This document shows, piece after piece, positions 22,301-35,441 of a stretch of DNA of 64,000 nucleotides. The stretch is taken from NCBI GenBank assembly GCA_029204225.1, contig CM055104.1:26575253-26639252 (forward strand). The letters run 5' to 3'. This DNA comes from Diphasiastrum complanatum (taxonomy: Eukaryota > Streptophyta > Lycopodiopsida > Lycopodiales > Lycopodiaceae). How positions within the stretch are numbered: position 1 is the stretch's first letter; each line of letters opens with the position of its first letter. The notes beneath the pieces were generated by a model. That model had not been told where the DNA came from and did not search any database. It was given only the letters and a program-made list of their open reading frames with translations. Position numbers and translations under genes: made by a program.

Positions 22301-23528
22301 CTCAAGCCCACACTGCTTTAGAATTGCAAGTGAGAAATGATTTGACAATAATGCTACAAATGCTTTCTCAAGTATGCTATTTAAAGCAAAGGATAATAAT
22401 CACGACTATTACTGTCCTAATGAAGGACATCAAACAGTTTCAAAGTTCCATAACCTGCAAACACAAGTCAGAGGGCAGCAAAGAAGTACAAAATGCAATC
22501 CCACAATGCCAAGGCCTGCAACCAAATGTTAGAGACAGTAATCTGGCTTCCAAACTCTCACAATCTGCAACAAAATGTTAGAGATGGCACAGAAAAAACA
22601 ATTCACAGATCCACAAACAGTGGTAACACAATGCTAATGATTCAAATTGTAGATCAATAGCAATGAATTAGAAGTAGTTTACAGCAAAGACAAAACATAT
22701 AACTTAGAGTGGAAGGCACCAGGCAGATCAGCCTTCTCTCCTTTCCTCCTCTTTTCCAAACTGAGCAGTGAATAATGATGGATAGCAAAATGAGAAAGGC
22801 TGAGAGTAGAGTGGGAGACATAGAAATGGGAGGCACGAAGCAGGGATCAAATAGCCTTGTTTCTTCTCTTTCTCTTTTTCTTTTCTCCACAAACTCTTTC
22901 TTTTTCTCTCTCTCTTTCTCTCTCTCTCCAAGAAGATGAACGATAGTGTTCCGTAGAGGCTGGCCCCTTCTAATGCTAGAGAGGGCTGGTGCCCAAAGAG
23001 ATGCACCTCTTCATGAATGGGCACCAACAAGGGCTTTTTAGCAGTTGGGCCCAAACTTAAGGGCTGAGCCCCAAATTTGGTTTTAAATCACTAAAGTGGC
23101 CTACGGTGAATAAAATTTAATTGGTTTTCAAGACGAACTGGCACCTCCTAGCCCCGACAAACCCAAGAACTAGGGGCATAGGCCTCTTGAACAAATTTAA
23201 GTCAAGCGTAAATCAATAAATAAATAGAGTTTCAATAAAAGTGCAACCGGCCATAATGGACCATTTACTCGTCAGTTTTAAGCAGTTCCGCATCGGCATA
23301 ATAGCACGTGGCGATGATTTTTCGTCAAAAATAACTTGAAAAAGGGGTCTTTTTCTCCACAAACAATAACTCAACGGTGGAGAACATCCAATCTTGGATG
23401 CAGATTGATGGCCAGCTTTCGTTGGGTCTAAAACTTAAAGTGAAAGAAGCTGCATAGGTTCTGATGTGTCACGGTCCTTACTATTAATCATTCACTTCCA
23501 ACATCCGGATACTCGTCACAATAGCATG
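19365..23528. other. Unrecognised 4.2 kb insert-like region
   Basis: No domain was recognised. The ORFs at 19644-19880 and 22183-22581 are open but anonymous. Between about 20850 and 22100 the words CAGGCAG, CAGACAG and GCAGACAG recur many times with high purine content, giving a distinct local composition. A CT-rich patch lies at 22860-22930. The whole may be material inserted between the PBS at 19353 and the gag at 24219. Confidence 0.35.
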
Positions 23529-23633
23529 CTACACTTGAATATAAGGGAACAAGCTACAAGAAATCCAGACAAGTAGAATGTAAATGACCATCATCCATGT
23601 AACACATAAAACATGGAAGACTATCTGTATTAC

Positions 23634-23711
23634 CAGCACATTGTCAGGCTTGATGTCGCAATGTAAAACTCCACAGTTTCTCAAATGCTTTATTTCCACA
23701 TCTCGATTCAT
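23634..23711 (-). pseudogene. PRP4-like protein kinase exon fragment
   Basis: On the minus strand 26 codons contain KHLRNCGVLHCDIKPDNVL, the kinase catalytic loop (HxDxKxxN with Cys in the second position). The wording matches the plant PRP4/PRPF4B group, whose loop reads close to HLKNCGVLHCDIKPDNML as I recall it. The block is bordered by AG at 23712-23713 and by GT directly after it, like a single exon, and none of the neighbouring kinase subdomains were found. The rest of the ORF (23529-23768) reads as intron. It looks like a captured gene piece. Confidence 0.65.
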
Positions 23712-23768
23712 CTGATTGAAAGTTTCTGAAGTGCAGTCTACAAAGGACTGAAGGGCAAAAATTAACAT

Positions 23769-24218
23769 TCTTCATTAAAAGTTTTCATTTTGAAGGGACC
23801 CAACTTTTTGTCCATATTTTGGAGGGCTGCCCCTATCTCTTTGGGGCCCTGTCCACTGGTGTTTTTTGCAGAAAAGCGAAAAACAGAGTGATATTTGGGC
23901 ATGGTGAACGAGTTTGTTTTGCAGATTTGACGAGACATGACTATCCCGGTGCAATTGCCTACATGCTGATATAAAACTCTTCAAAATCGGAGATTTGTGG
24001 GCGACAAAGGAATTTTTCAAAAAAGGCAGTTTTGCAATAATTGTCATTTTTTAAGGCTTAAGGGCAGTTGTGAGCCATTTTAAGGCCAAAATCTTCAATT
24101 TGGCATAACTTTCAATTTGTAGCTCGGATTGGAAAGTGGTTCGAAAAGTCATTTGTCAATTTCGCAACAAATTTTCCATTCTTGCAATCATTTTTGAGAT
24201 TTGGACTCATCTAAGTGC
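23769..24218. other. Leader-like sequence before the copia gag
   Basis: No coding signal. It has the position of an untranslated leader for the gag start at 24219. Confidence 0.35.
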
Positions 24219-25239
24219 AGTTATGGCAACTCCAAGCGAGAGCGTCCTCAATGAGTCAAGCAAATTGGAAGGAGCCGGCAACTATGCAATTTGGAAATTC
24301 AAACTGAAGAATATTGTGATGGAAAAGGAGCTAATATAGTGAAGATGGCAACCTAAAAAAATATGACATATCTTCTTGTGGACTTGGCATCTAAACTCAT
24401 CTATTAAATGCCTGGATTACACTATGTCTATGCCATCTACTAATCTAGGGATGAGCCAAGAAGATTTTGACTCCTAACTAATTTTCTCTCTCTAGAATAC
24501 TACTTTGATGTTGGCATGTTTGATTATTATAATTTTGCATGTGTGAAGAGGGCCAACCTAACAAAGAAAGTTGAATTTTTCATGCCATGTCATTATTGTT
24601 GATGTCTATCAATCCTCAGATTTGATAAAAATATATTATTGTTTCATCATGATTCTACCTTGGGGAGATCGTGACAGGTGAAGAAACAAGGCCAGTGATT
24701 GAAGAAGATCAGCGAGCATTTGACCGGAGGAAACGAAAAGCAAAAATGTCATCAACTTGTCATTGAGAGATGCTATCATTCCCTACATTTCAGATTCGGA
24801 AGGACCGAAAGAAGCGTCAGATACATTGAAGGCATTGTTTGAGATCACAAACACATCTCGAGTGCTATTCCTGAAGACGAAGCTGCACACATTATGGATG
24901 GATGATGGTGCAACTATTGTTGATCACCTATTGAAGGTAAAGGAGATCCGTGATCAACTAGCTGTCGTTGGAGAGCGAGTACGGGATTGCGAGATCGTTC
25001 AATTGACATTGAACAGCTTGAGTGAGTCACATCAGATGTTTGGGACAAGCATTGCCACACAGGAAAATCTTCCAACCTATGAAGAGCTAGGTGGATTATT
25101 GTTGCTGAAATCCCTAAGAGAGTACCTAAATGGTACTTATCAATCACAGGTGATGCTAAGAAGGGAGATGCTCCTGAATCTAGCGAACAGGGAGAGCTTA
25201 GAAGGTCAAGCAGAAATCGGAAACCTCCTGCAAGGTTAG
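24219..25239 (+). pseudogene. Ty1-copia gag relic
   Basis: MATPSESVLNESSKLEGAGN begins at about 24221 and is followed by YAIWKFKLKNIVMEKEL, the usual plant copia gag N-terminus. A stop comes after about 38 codons and about 400 bp of broken sequence follows. From 24757 the frame reads gag again (LKALFEITNTSRVLFLKTKLHTL, DHLLKVKEIRDQL, LTLNSLSESHQMF). The zinc knuckle, protease and integrase are all absent because gag passes within about 100 bp into the RT lead at 25190. The element is a deletion derivative. Confidence 0.85.
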
Positions 25240-26706
25240 AAATGAATATAGCCCTAATGGGTTCCGTGCTAAAGGCTCAAGAAAAATCTTCCATGAAGCA
25301 AAGGAGCACAAGGAGTGACGTGCAGCAATGGAAATAGAAATGGAGGCCATATCAAAAAATAGGACATGGAACTTGGTTGAGCTACATGAAGGTAAGACGC
25401 CTATCACTTGCAAATGGATTTATAAGATCATATACAGAGCAGATGGGCAACTCAACAAGTACAAAGCACAGTTGGTTGCGAGAGGATTTGAGCAGCAGGA
25501 AGGCATAGATTTTGAGGAAACCTTTGCACCCGTAGCTAAGATGGTAACTATACATTCTATCATTCCTATTTCTACTTTCCATGGTTGGAAGATCTAGCAA
25601 ATGGACGTTAAATCTACTTTTCTAAATGGGGTGGTGGATGAAGAGGTGTATTTAGTACAACCTCAAGGATTTGTTGAGTCAGGGAGAGAGCATCTTGTTT
25701 GTAAGCTCAACAAAGCTATCTATGGATTGAAGCAAGCACCACAGGCGTAGTACTCTTGCATTGATGAACATTTCAAGTGAAGGGGAATGGTAAAGAGTAA
25801 GGCTGATCCTAATCTTTACATTCTAAAGCAAGATTTAGATATAGTGTTCATTGTTTTATACGTGGATGATTTGATTATTACGGGAAGTAATGAGATCTTA
25901 ATTGATGAAATCAAATCAGATCTTTCCAATGCTTTTGACATGAGCGATCTAGGATTGATGCACTATTGTCTTGGCATTGAAGTATGGCAAAAGGAAGAGG
26001 TTGTCTTTCTTACACAAAGCAAATATGCATGAGATTTATTTTATAAGTTCAATATGCAGGATTGTAAGCCTTTGAGTACACCGATGGATGTCAACATGAA
26101 GCTTACTGCATATGATGAATCTGAGAAAGTAGATGCTTACTTGTATAGGCAGCTGGTGGGTAGTTTGATCTATTTGACACACACACGACCTGATATTTCT
26201 TATGTTGTTGGTGTTGTTAGTCAATTTATGCAAAATCATAGTCAAGTACACTAGAAGTCTGCTAAACGTATTCTCAGGTACATTTGAGGGATGTTGAATT
26301 TTGGTTTGAAGTATGATCAGCCGATAGGTTACACAGATGCTGATTGGGCAGGTAATATTGATGATAGAAGATCTACCAGTGGTCATACATTCAGTTATGG
26401 TATAGCTGCAGTTTCTTGGAGCAACAAAAAGCAACCTACAATAGTCTTATCTTCGACGGAAGCTGAATATCGTGCACTCAACAATGCTATACATGAAGCG
26501 GTATGGCTACGAAGATTGCTTGTTGATTTAGGTCAATCACAGGTGGATGCAACTACTATTTTTTGCGACAACCAAAGCTGCGTTCACTTTGCCAAAAATC
26601 CAGTTCTACATGCTCGAACCAAGCACACCGAAATACATTATCACTTTGTTCGAGAGAAAATACTTGATGGAACCATTGATCTTGTTTTTTGTAAATCTGA
26701 AGATTA
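25240..26706 (+). pseudogene. Ty1-copia reverse transcriptase and RNase H relic
   Basis: After an RRSSRNRKPPARL-type lead, a TGA replaces the Trp codon of KEW. Then come AMEIEMEAISKNRTW, CKWIYKIIYRADGQLNKYKA, LVARGFEQQEGIDFEETF and a stop after FHGWKI. DVKSTFLNG, KLNKAIYGLKQAPQ, the catalytic YVDD box (LYVDDLIITGSN, about 25857-25892) and LGIEVWQ follow. A TGA at 26032 breaks the next block, which continues LSTPMDVNMKL, VGSLIYLTHTRPDI, a TAG, and RNase H (GYTDADWAGNIDDRRSTSG, SSTEAEYRAL, CDNQSC, HTEIHYHFVRE). The active-site residues of RT and RNase H are visible, but at least five stops make it inactive. Confidence 0.92.
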
Positions 26707-26806
26707 AATGGCAGATATTTTTACTAAGTCATTAGGTAGATGTAAATTTGAAAAGTTTTGTACTTTATTAGGATTAGAAGAATGTAATTTTATCATTGAG
26801 GGAGAG

Positions 26807-27163
<357 letters not shown>

Positions 27164-27618
27164 AATACGAATGCCCCCCATTATCCCTATTACTCATTAC
27201 TCCGGTCCCGAACACCAACACAATAGGACCAGAGTCCTATCACGTTATTCCATGCTAATGTATTCAGAGTATAGGCCTACTTTGAGCACTCTAATTTTTT
27301 CAAAATAACATCGTCAACTCTGTGTCCCAGCCAATTAAGGCCAGAAGCGCGTCCCTGACTAAAAGAATGGAGTGACCAGTGCATACCAAAGGAGGCGGAC
27401 CGTTTGCCCCATCCCAAGATCCAACTACGAGCTTTTTAACTACAACAAATCAGATATACGCTATTGGAGATGTAATTACTCTGGCTGTTGGCACCAGACT
27501 TGCCCTCCAATGGATCCTCATTAAGGGGTTTAGATTCCAATCACTAGACTTGTAAAAGCCAATAATTGTTATTTATTGTCACTACCTCCCCATGTGGGGA
27601 TTGAGTAATTTGCATGTC
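27164..27618 (-). pseudogene. 18S rRNA fragment, duplicated partial copy
   Basis: On the minus strand this matches the middle of the 5' half of plant 18S rRNA, for example GGGGGGCATTCGTATT at the LTR border and AAAGCTCGTAGTTGGAT. It stops at 27618 where unit 2 begins. Many changes are C-to-T or G-to-A type, as in methylated decaying rDNA. Confidence 0.9.
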
Positions 27619-28458
27619 TGATTTGATTATTACGGGAAGTAATGAGATCTTAATTGATGAAATCAAATCAGATCTTTCCAATGCTTTTGACATGAGCGAT
27701 CTAGGATTGATGCACTATTGTCTTGGCATTGAAGTATGGCAAAAGGAAGAGGTTGTCTTTCTTACACAAAGCAAATATGCACGAGATTTATTTTATAAGT
27801 TCAATATGCAGGATTGTAAGCCTTTGAGTACACCGATGGATGTCAACATGAAGCTTACTGCATATGATGAATCTGAGAAAGTAGATGCTTACTTGTATAG
27901 GCAGCTGGTGGGTAGTTTGATCTATTTGACACACACACGACCTGATATTTCTTATGTTGTTGGTGTTGTTAGTCAATTTATGCAAAATCCTAGTCAAGTA
28001 CACTAGAAGTCTGCTAAACGTATTCTCAGGTACATTTGAGGGATGTTGAATTTTGGTTTGAAGTATGATCAGCCGATAGGTTACACAGATGCTGATTGGG
28101 CAGGTAATATTGATGATAGAAGATCTACCAGTGGTCATACATTCAGTTATGGTATAGCTGCAGTTTCTTGGAGCAACAAAAAGCAACCTACAATAGTCTT
28201 ATCTTCGACGGAAGCTGAATATCGTGCACTCAACAATGCTATACATGAAGCGGTATGGCTACGAAGATTGCTTGTTGATTTAGGTCAATCACAGGTGGAT
28301 GCAACTACTATTTTTTGCGACAACCAAAGCTGCGTTCACTTTGCCAAAAATCCAGTTCTACATGCTCGAACCAAGCACACCGAAATACATTATCACTTTG
28401 TTCGAGAGAAAATACTTGATGGAACCATTGATCTTGTTTTTTGTAAATCTGAAGATTA
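27619..28458 (+). pseudogene. Ty1-copia RT/RNase H relic, duplicated copy
   Basis: It is the second copy of 25867-26706, starting just after the YVDD box, so the catalytic box is not duplicated. It lacks the TGA found at 26032 in the first copy (here CGA, in YARDLF) and has CCTAGT for CATAGT. Otherwise no difference was noticed. The remaining in-frame stops are shared, so they predate the duplication. Confidence 0.9.
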
Positions 28459-28558
28459 AATGGCAGATATTTTTACTAAGTCATTAGGTAGATGTAAATT
28501 TGAAAAGTTTTGTACTTTATTAGGATTAGAAGAATGTAATTTTATCATTGAGGGAGAG

Positions 28559-28883
<325 letters not shown>

Positions 28884-29747
28884 AATACGAATGCCCCCCA
28901 TTATCCCTATTACTCATTACTCCGGTCCCGAACACCAACACAATAGGACCAGAGTCCTATCACGTTATTCCATGCTAATGTATTCAGAGTATAGGCCTAC
29001 TTTGAGCACTCTAATTTTTTCAAAATAACATCGTCAACTCTGTGTCCCAGCCAATTAAGGCCAGAAGCGCGTCCCTGACTAAAAGAATGGAGTGACCAGT
29101 GCATACCAAAGGAGGCGGACCGTTTGCCCCATCCCAAGATCCAACTACGAGCTTTTTAACTACAACAAATCAGATATACGCTATTGGAGATGTAATTACT
29201 CTGGCTGTTGGCACCAGACTTGCCCTCCAATGGATCCTCATTAAGGGGTTTAGATTCCAATCACTAGACTTGTAAAAGCCAATAATTGTTATTTATTGTC
29301 ACTACCTCCCCATGTGGGGATTGAGTAATTTGCATGTCTGATTTCTTCCTTGGATGTGATAGCCATTTCTCAGGGTCCCTCTCCAGAATCGAATCCTAAT
29401 TCTCCATCACCCGTCACCACCATGGTAGGCCACTATCCTACCATCGAAAGTTGATAGGAGAAAAATTTGAATGAAACATTGTCGGCGCTGAGGCCGTGTG
29501 ATTCGACGAGTTATCATGATTCACTGCAATAATTGACAAGCCCGCATCGGCCTTTTATTTAATAAATATGTCCCTTCCTTTACAGTCGGGATTTGGTGCA
29601 CGTATTAGCTCTAAAATTACTACGGGTATCCGAGTAGCAAGGTACCATCAAAGAAAGTATAACTGATATAATGAGCCACTCGTAGTTTCACAGTACAAGA
29701 TAGTTTATACTTACACATGCATGACAACTGGCAAGATCAACCAAGTA
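28884..29747 (-). pseudogene. 18S rRNA pseudogene, 5' half
   Basis: On the minus strand it covers the 5' end of nuclear 18S rRNA (TACTTGGTTGATCTTGCC at 29747 downward, one or two changes from the canonical start) to about nucleotide 870, where the copia LTR begins. Recognisable blocks are GGATACCCGTAGTAATTTTA, GGTGACGGGTGATGGAG and AAAGCTCGTAGTTGGAT. About 24 nt are missing near the 5' end (the region around CATGCATGT), and transitions are frequent. It has the size of half the gene and cannot make functional rRNA. Identity to the host's own rDNA cannot be judged here. Confidence 0.93.
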
Positions 29748-30130
29748 GCTATCTTGAGTCACCCGGATCCCCAGACAGGAAGAACCCAAGGCAAAATGAG
29801 TCCGTTGTCCGGTCCCAATGAAGGTTTCTGAGTTTCACATGCGGAGGCCGAGTGCTTGGGTGGAATAGCACCCCTTGGGTGCGACGGGGTCCGACAACCA
29901 ACCCAAGAGTGGGTGAAAGGCCTCCTCCTTTGGAGCACCAAAATCAGCGACCTGAACAACTAGTTCGGAGTTGTGGAAAACAAGCGCCAGGTATTGTCCA
30001 CCAACGCACCTTGGAGTGACGATCCGACATCTTGCATGACGAGCCTTGGACGTTGGAAGATCGACAAGTGGGGGACTCATGCAATCTTGGCTCCGCTGCC
30101 GTAGGACCACATGCATCGATGGTAGATTCA
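29748..30130 (-). other. Probable 5' external transcribed spacer of the rDNA relic
   Basis: Directly upstream of the 18S 5' end on the minus strand, with markedly higher GC than the surroundings and no gene. In rDNA this place is the 5' ETS; ETS sequences are not conserved enough to confirm by eye. Confidence 0.5.
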
Positions 30131-30229
30131 CATTAGATGGTATAGTTCAGATCTATTTCTAACCATGGACAATCCTAGATTTCATATTCGAGTTGATCCT
30201 AGATCCTAGATTCCAAAAAAAAACACACA

Positions 30230-31323
<1,094 letters not shown>

Positions 31324-32924
31324 ATGCCTCCACGAGATTTCGAAAAATTAAAAAGGATGGAAGCTTATCAAAAAAGCAAATCACGAAAAAGAGCACAAAT
31401 GATTGATTGAGTACTTAGTAGAGGATCACCGTCATCAAGTTCTGGCACTCGACCTCGACAAAGAACTACGGTACTATATATTTGTAATTATTAAAAATTT
31501 GAGAATAGATTAGTTGTCATGCAAATCATTTTTTGCATCAACAAGCTAACCATTCTTATGTTTGTTACATGAAATTAGAATAAAAAAGAGTACGACAAAA
31601 AGATATATTGTGAGTGTAAGCAATGCAAAGGATTTAAAATTCCACCAAGACGAATTGTGGCACAACATTTGTGGAAGTTTGGAAAGCATGTTGAGGAGCC
31701 TGATGTGGTTTTGGAGGTATATTTTATTTGCTTAGTATTGGCCTTTATCATACACAATGTTTTTGAAAAAAAAAGACTAATGCATGTATACTTTTTCTCT
31801 CTTGCACAATTGATAATCTTATCAACAAGATAAGAAATATTGATTTTGGATCATCTTTGGCATTGGACAAAGATCTAGTTGATGATTTTATTGATGAGGT
31901 CACTAGTGAATACACACCGAGTAATGTGGAGGTTATGGATATTCCTATGTCTCATATATCCACTCACTCCTCCAATCTTGACATTGATTCTACTTGCATG
32001 GATTCTGATCATCCCATAGTGTCATCACACCTAGATTGTATCCAATCCACAACACCTTGTGAAAATCCTATCCCAAGCTCTATCCATCTCATGATGTCAC
32101 CACATACAAATATTGTGCATCCCATCACACCCAACGTAAATCATACAGATTCTTCTATTTTATCTACGCCATTAAAAAAAAGAACACGAGTTGGACGCAT
32201 TTTGACAAGATTTGAAAAAGAACAAAGTTTTTAATGTACTATCGACTTGTCAAAAAATGTTTTAAATTCGTTGACCGAATTTCCCCTTCCTCCTCATCTA
32301 CATGCATTAGTTAAGCCATTTGATAGAAAAAAATATTCATGTTGGCCTGATACATTACCACTACCATTATGTGGGACATCATTTTCATATTGGGGTCATA
32401 TGTACATAATTAAGCCTAGTGAGCGGTTTTCTAATGCCAGATTAGGTTTATTTTCTTTGACTAGCATTGATGTCCCTTTGAATAGTGTTGTCACATTAAT
32501 GCCATATGCAAGACCTCAATACAATTGGGGTGATTGGCATGCTCTATGTCGCCACCAATGGAGAATGCAAATATATGGTTTAAATTCCAATGCTTGTTCT
32601 TCGGAACAGAGGCACATGAAAGGAAAAAGTGTTTCAAAAGCACATCGTATATACATCGATGGGCGTCCAAAAATACATGGAAACATCGCTGCATATATAA
32701 ATAGTTCTATTTGTCACCCTTCATTAACTAATTGTGACTTTGAAGAGCACATCAATGGAAAAGAAGATTATTTTTCTAGATATGTGAAAGCTACATATGT
32801 ACTGATTTGTGCAATCAGACCTATTAAATGTGGTCAAGAACTATTCATCAACTATAGCTTCAATCTTCCTCTACCAAGATGGGTACAAAAAGTTTTGAGC
32901 CAAGCACAACCATGTGCGTTGTAA
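31324..32924 (+). pseudogene. SET-domain protein with N-terminal Cys/His finger, broken multi-exon gene
   Basis: A possible first exon, MPPRDFEKLKRMEAYQKSK (31324, with a TGA at codon 29), ends at ACTACG|GTACTA. Exon 2 (about 31580-31713, between AG and GTATAT) encodes YCECKQCKGFK...HLWKFGKH, a C-x-C-x2-C...H...H pattern like transposase-associated fingers. Exon 3 runs from about 31835 and has a Ser/Thr/His-rich linker. A TAA follows at 32232-32234, and then the same frame gives a SET-like domain: NARLGLFSLTSIDVPLNSVV, IYIDGRPKIHGNIAAYINSS (the GNxAxxINxS methionine-donor motif) and PIKCGQELFINYSF. SET proteins methylate lysines; here the key GN..IN and ELxxxY motifs are kept. Two in-frame stops suggest a pseudogene. 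Confidence 0.65.
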
Positions 32925-32949
32925 ATACCAAAAGTACATCCTTTTCATT

Positions 32950-33285
32950 CGAGTTCAATTTGGATGTCTTATTTGACTTTTGATTTGGATATGATGTTTT
33001 CTTTTAATATCTTATTTAAGTTCACATTTGATATGATGTTTGATGTTAAGCTTTTACAAATAATGCTCAATTTTCAATGTCTTGTTTCAATTTCAATTAT
33101 AATATAATGTTCGATTAAGATGTCTTATATAAGTTTGAAATTGGATATGATGTTTGATGTTTAGGTTTTAGAAATAATGTTCAATTTGCATGCCTTGTTT
33201 AAGTTTCAATTTGAATATAATGTTCGATTTTAATGTCATATTTAAGTTTCAATTTGAATGATGCTTAGTGTTTAGGTTTTAACAC
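32950..33285. repeat. Imperfect tandem repeat, about 114-bp unit
   Basis: The phrase GATATGATGTTTGATG recurs at 33030 and 33144, and a related form at 33256. It is followed each time by a TTTAGGTTTTA-like word and then AATATAATGTTCGATT. It follows the SET ORF directly. Confidence 0.75.
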
Positions 33286-33522
33286 AAAATATTCAACTAC
33301 ATTGCATCTCTATAATACATTCTTGCATTTATTGATTGAGCAAAGAAAACAACTAGTGAGCATACATTGATCATTTATACACGCTTCAAAAACATTTTCC
33401 TTTTGAAACATCCTTACTATATTGAAAAACTATTAAAGCAATATCTTCATATCTTTACTCTAGTCAAAGCACAATATTGATTTCAATAAGTGAATGTCAG
33501 ATGAGAGGCGGTTAAATAACAG

Positions 33523-33731
33523 CCTTGCATGGCACTTCTACGCATTGCTATACCACGCCACACAATTTTGGTGCTCATTTTTTAAATTTTGGTTTAAAAA
33601 AATTTGCATGGCACTGCCACGCAAAAAAAAAAAAAATCAATGCCGGACCCACCTCCAGCTTAGATTTGACCGGTAGGGTCCCCGGAGAATTTTTGGCGTG
33701 GATCTACCACGCGTGGCAGAGCCATGCAAAG
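33523..33731. mobile_element. Small TIR element (MITE-like, about 209 bp)
   Basis: The ends 33523-33560 and 33694-33731 are inverted copies of each other over 38 bp, with several mismatches (outer words CCTTGCATGGC and GCCATGCAAAG, inner CCACGCCA and TGGCGTGG). Further GCATGGC and CCACGC words lie inside (33607-33625). There is no ORF. No clear target-site duplication was found, so the exact borders are uncertain. Confidence 0.6.
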
Positions 33732-34299
33732 AAAAATGTCAAAATTTAGGTTAAGTATCGGGTTCACATGGTAGCATCGCGTGGAAAAAATGCGCATATG
33801 TGTAGCTGTGACTATTGTGGCATGATGAGGAAGCCGAAGAGGTAACAAGTGAAAAACCTCAGGGGATGGGAAAAGTCCATAGATTGACACCCTTCCAACG
33901 AGAAAAAAATTCCTACATTCATGCTTTATAATTGTGGAGTTATGGATAAATGGTTAGACGTATATGAAGAAGAGAAAAAAGAGAGGGCCTTGTCTAGAAA
34001 GCGCCAATGATAGAATAGAGGTAGACAAGTTCACATGATGTTGAGCCATTGCCCAAGCAATGCACTATAGAGTGGATGCATGGCACACTACAAAAAGCAA
34101 CAAAAGAGGGACAAAAAATATCAAATGCAGAATAGGACTTTGCAAGAGGATGCGAATGAAAGGTATTATTCTTTAGGTACTTTATTACTAGAACATTCTT
34201 CTTTATAACAATATTTGTTTAATCATTTTGAAACATTGCAAGGACGAGGGATGTCATAGTTTTAGTACTATTCTAGGAGAATCAGTCTTGATAGTAGTG
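33732..34299. other. No recognisable gene
   Basis: AT-rich spacer between the TIR element and the gypsy element that follows. Confidence 0.45.
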
Positions 34300-34536
34300 T
34301 GAGGATGACCGTAGTATTGTGCCAAGACCAAGTTTACTGAAGCCGAACTTTACCCTCTTTCTACCATACTTCTGAAAGCCTGGAAACTTCCATTGGCTGG
34401 AAGAGCACGGAGCGATCGAACGAGGCACTAGGGTTGGAAGCGGCTATCCTTGGTCCCTACCGTAAGGGCATTGTGGGCCCTTCCCCTTTTAGGGCTTTCT
34501 GACGAAACCAACCCCTCGTCCGAAAAAACCCCTAAC
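34300..34536 (+). repeat. Probable end of a gypsy 5' LTR
   Basis: GC-richer sequence ending CCCCTAACA just before a PBS-like motif. The LTR start was not defined; the limits are approximate. Confidence 0.45.
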
Positions 34537-34556
34537 ATTGGTGCGTCTGTCGGGAG
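34537..34556 (+). other. PBS-like site of Tat/Athila type
   Basis: TTGGTGCGTCTGTCGGGAG resembles the TTGG(T/C)GCCGTTGTCGGGGA sites found after the 5' LTR of plant Tat and Athila gypsy elements. It precedes a matching gag. Confidence 0.55.
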
Positions 34557-35441
34557 CCACTTGATAAGGGAATATTGCTTGAAGGGTAGTCATACTACCA
34601 ATGGCCTACAAATTTCATACGTCTCAGATTGCATATGTTGTGAACAATTCTACTGTTTAGACCGTCAGCCGCAAGATAGCATGGTTGTGCAAGCTACTAG
34701 TACACACGTTGTTTTCAAAAAATCAATAGCAAGTATCACAGGTTGAAGTGGTTAGCATCACACAGTGATGCGTGCTGATCCCACACCTAGAACATACGTT
34801 TTAGGACCTTGTCCCACATGAGTTCACAATCCAACCCTAGCTGCACATGATCCGACTTCGCCAAGGCCATTCTACTTCAAACAATTTGGAATACAATTTG
34901 GACTAAAGATTGCATACAGTTTTCACCAGTGTTGCCAAGTACTACTAGAAACTTTCATAGAGTGGCGAGACATATTAGAGAATGGGGTTCTGTATGAAAC
35001 ATAGGGTAAAGGTCAAAACTAGAGCCCTGAGTCGGAAATCATTACTCTATGACCCACCAACCCTAGCATCCCATAGAGACGGCACCTGGTACAAAGAACC
35101 AAGGAAAACTGTGCATGGGTACGGTTGGATTAGGATTGAGCAGAAAAATGACCAAGTAGAGTTAGTTAGATCATATGCAGTATTAGTGGACGAAGGGTGG
35201 ATGACCTATCGGATAACTTGGGAAAATCATAAAATGCATGTGCAACGACAATTGATTGCTATTCGAAAGTGAGAAGAACATTACACAAAAGTCATTATTG
35301 TCACCCTAGACAAGACATCATAGGTCTCAGGGAACACCGCACGGAGAGACTTCAAATCCCCAAAGAGAGCGTTTATGACTTAGGCGAAGCAGTCATGGGT
35401 CCCTTACCCCACCAGCCAATGATGAGTCTCACCAACTTGTA
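34557..35441 (+). other. Leader of the gypsy element
   Basis: It contains a short open frame at 34982-35272 (96 codons, phrases KEPRKTVHGYGWIR and WMTYRITWEN) that I do not recognise. It is otherwise non-coding up to the gag start. Confidence 0.35.

Noticed and set aside
26036-26434. 132-codon minus-strand frame, repeated at 27788-28186
   Set aside because: It is a shadow of the copia RT/RNase H; duplication only repeats the shadow.
28884-29747. A functional 18S rRNA gene
   Set aside because: Only about half the gene is present, about 24 nt are missing near its start, and it has many transitions.
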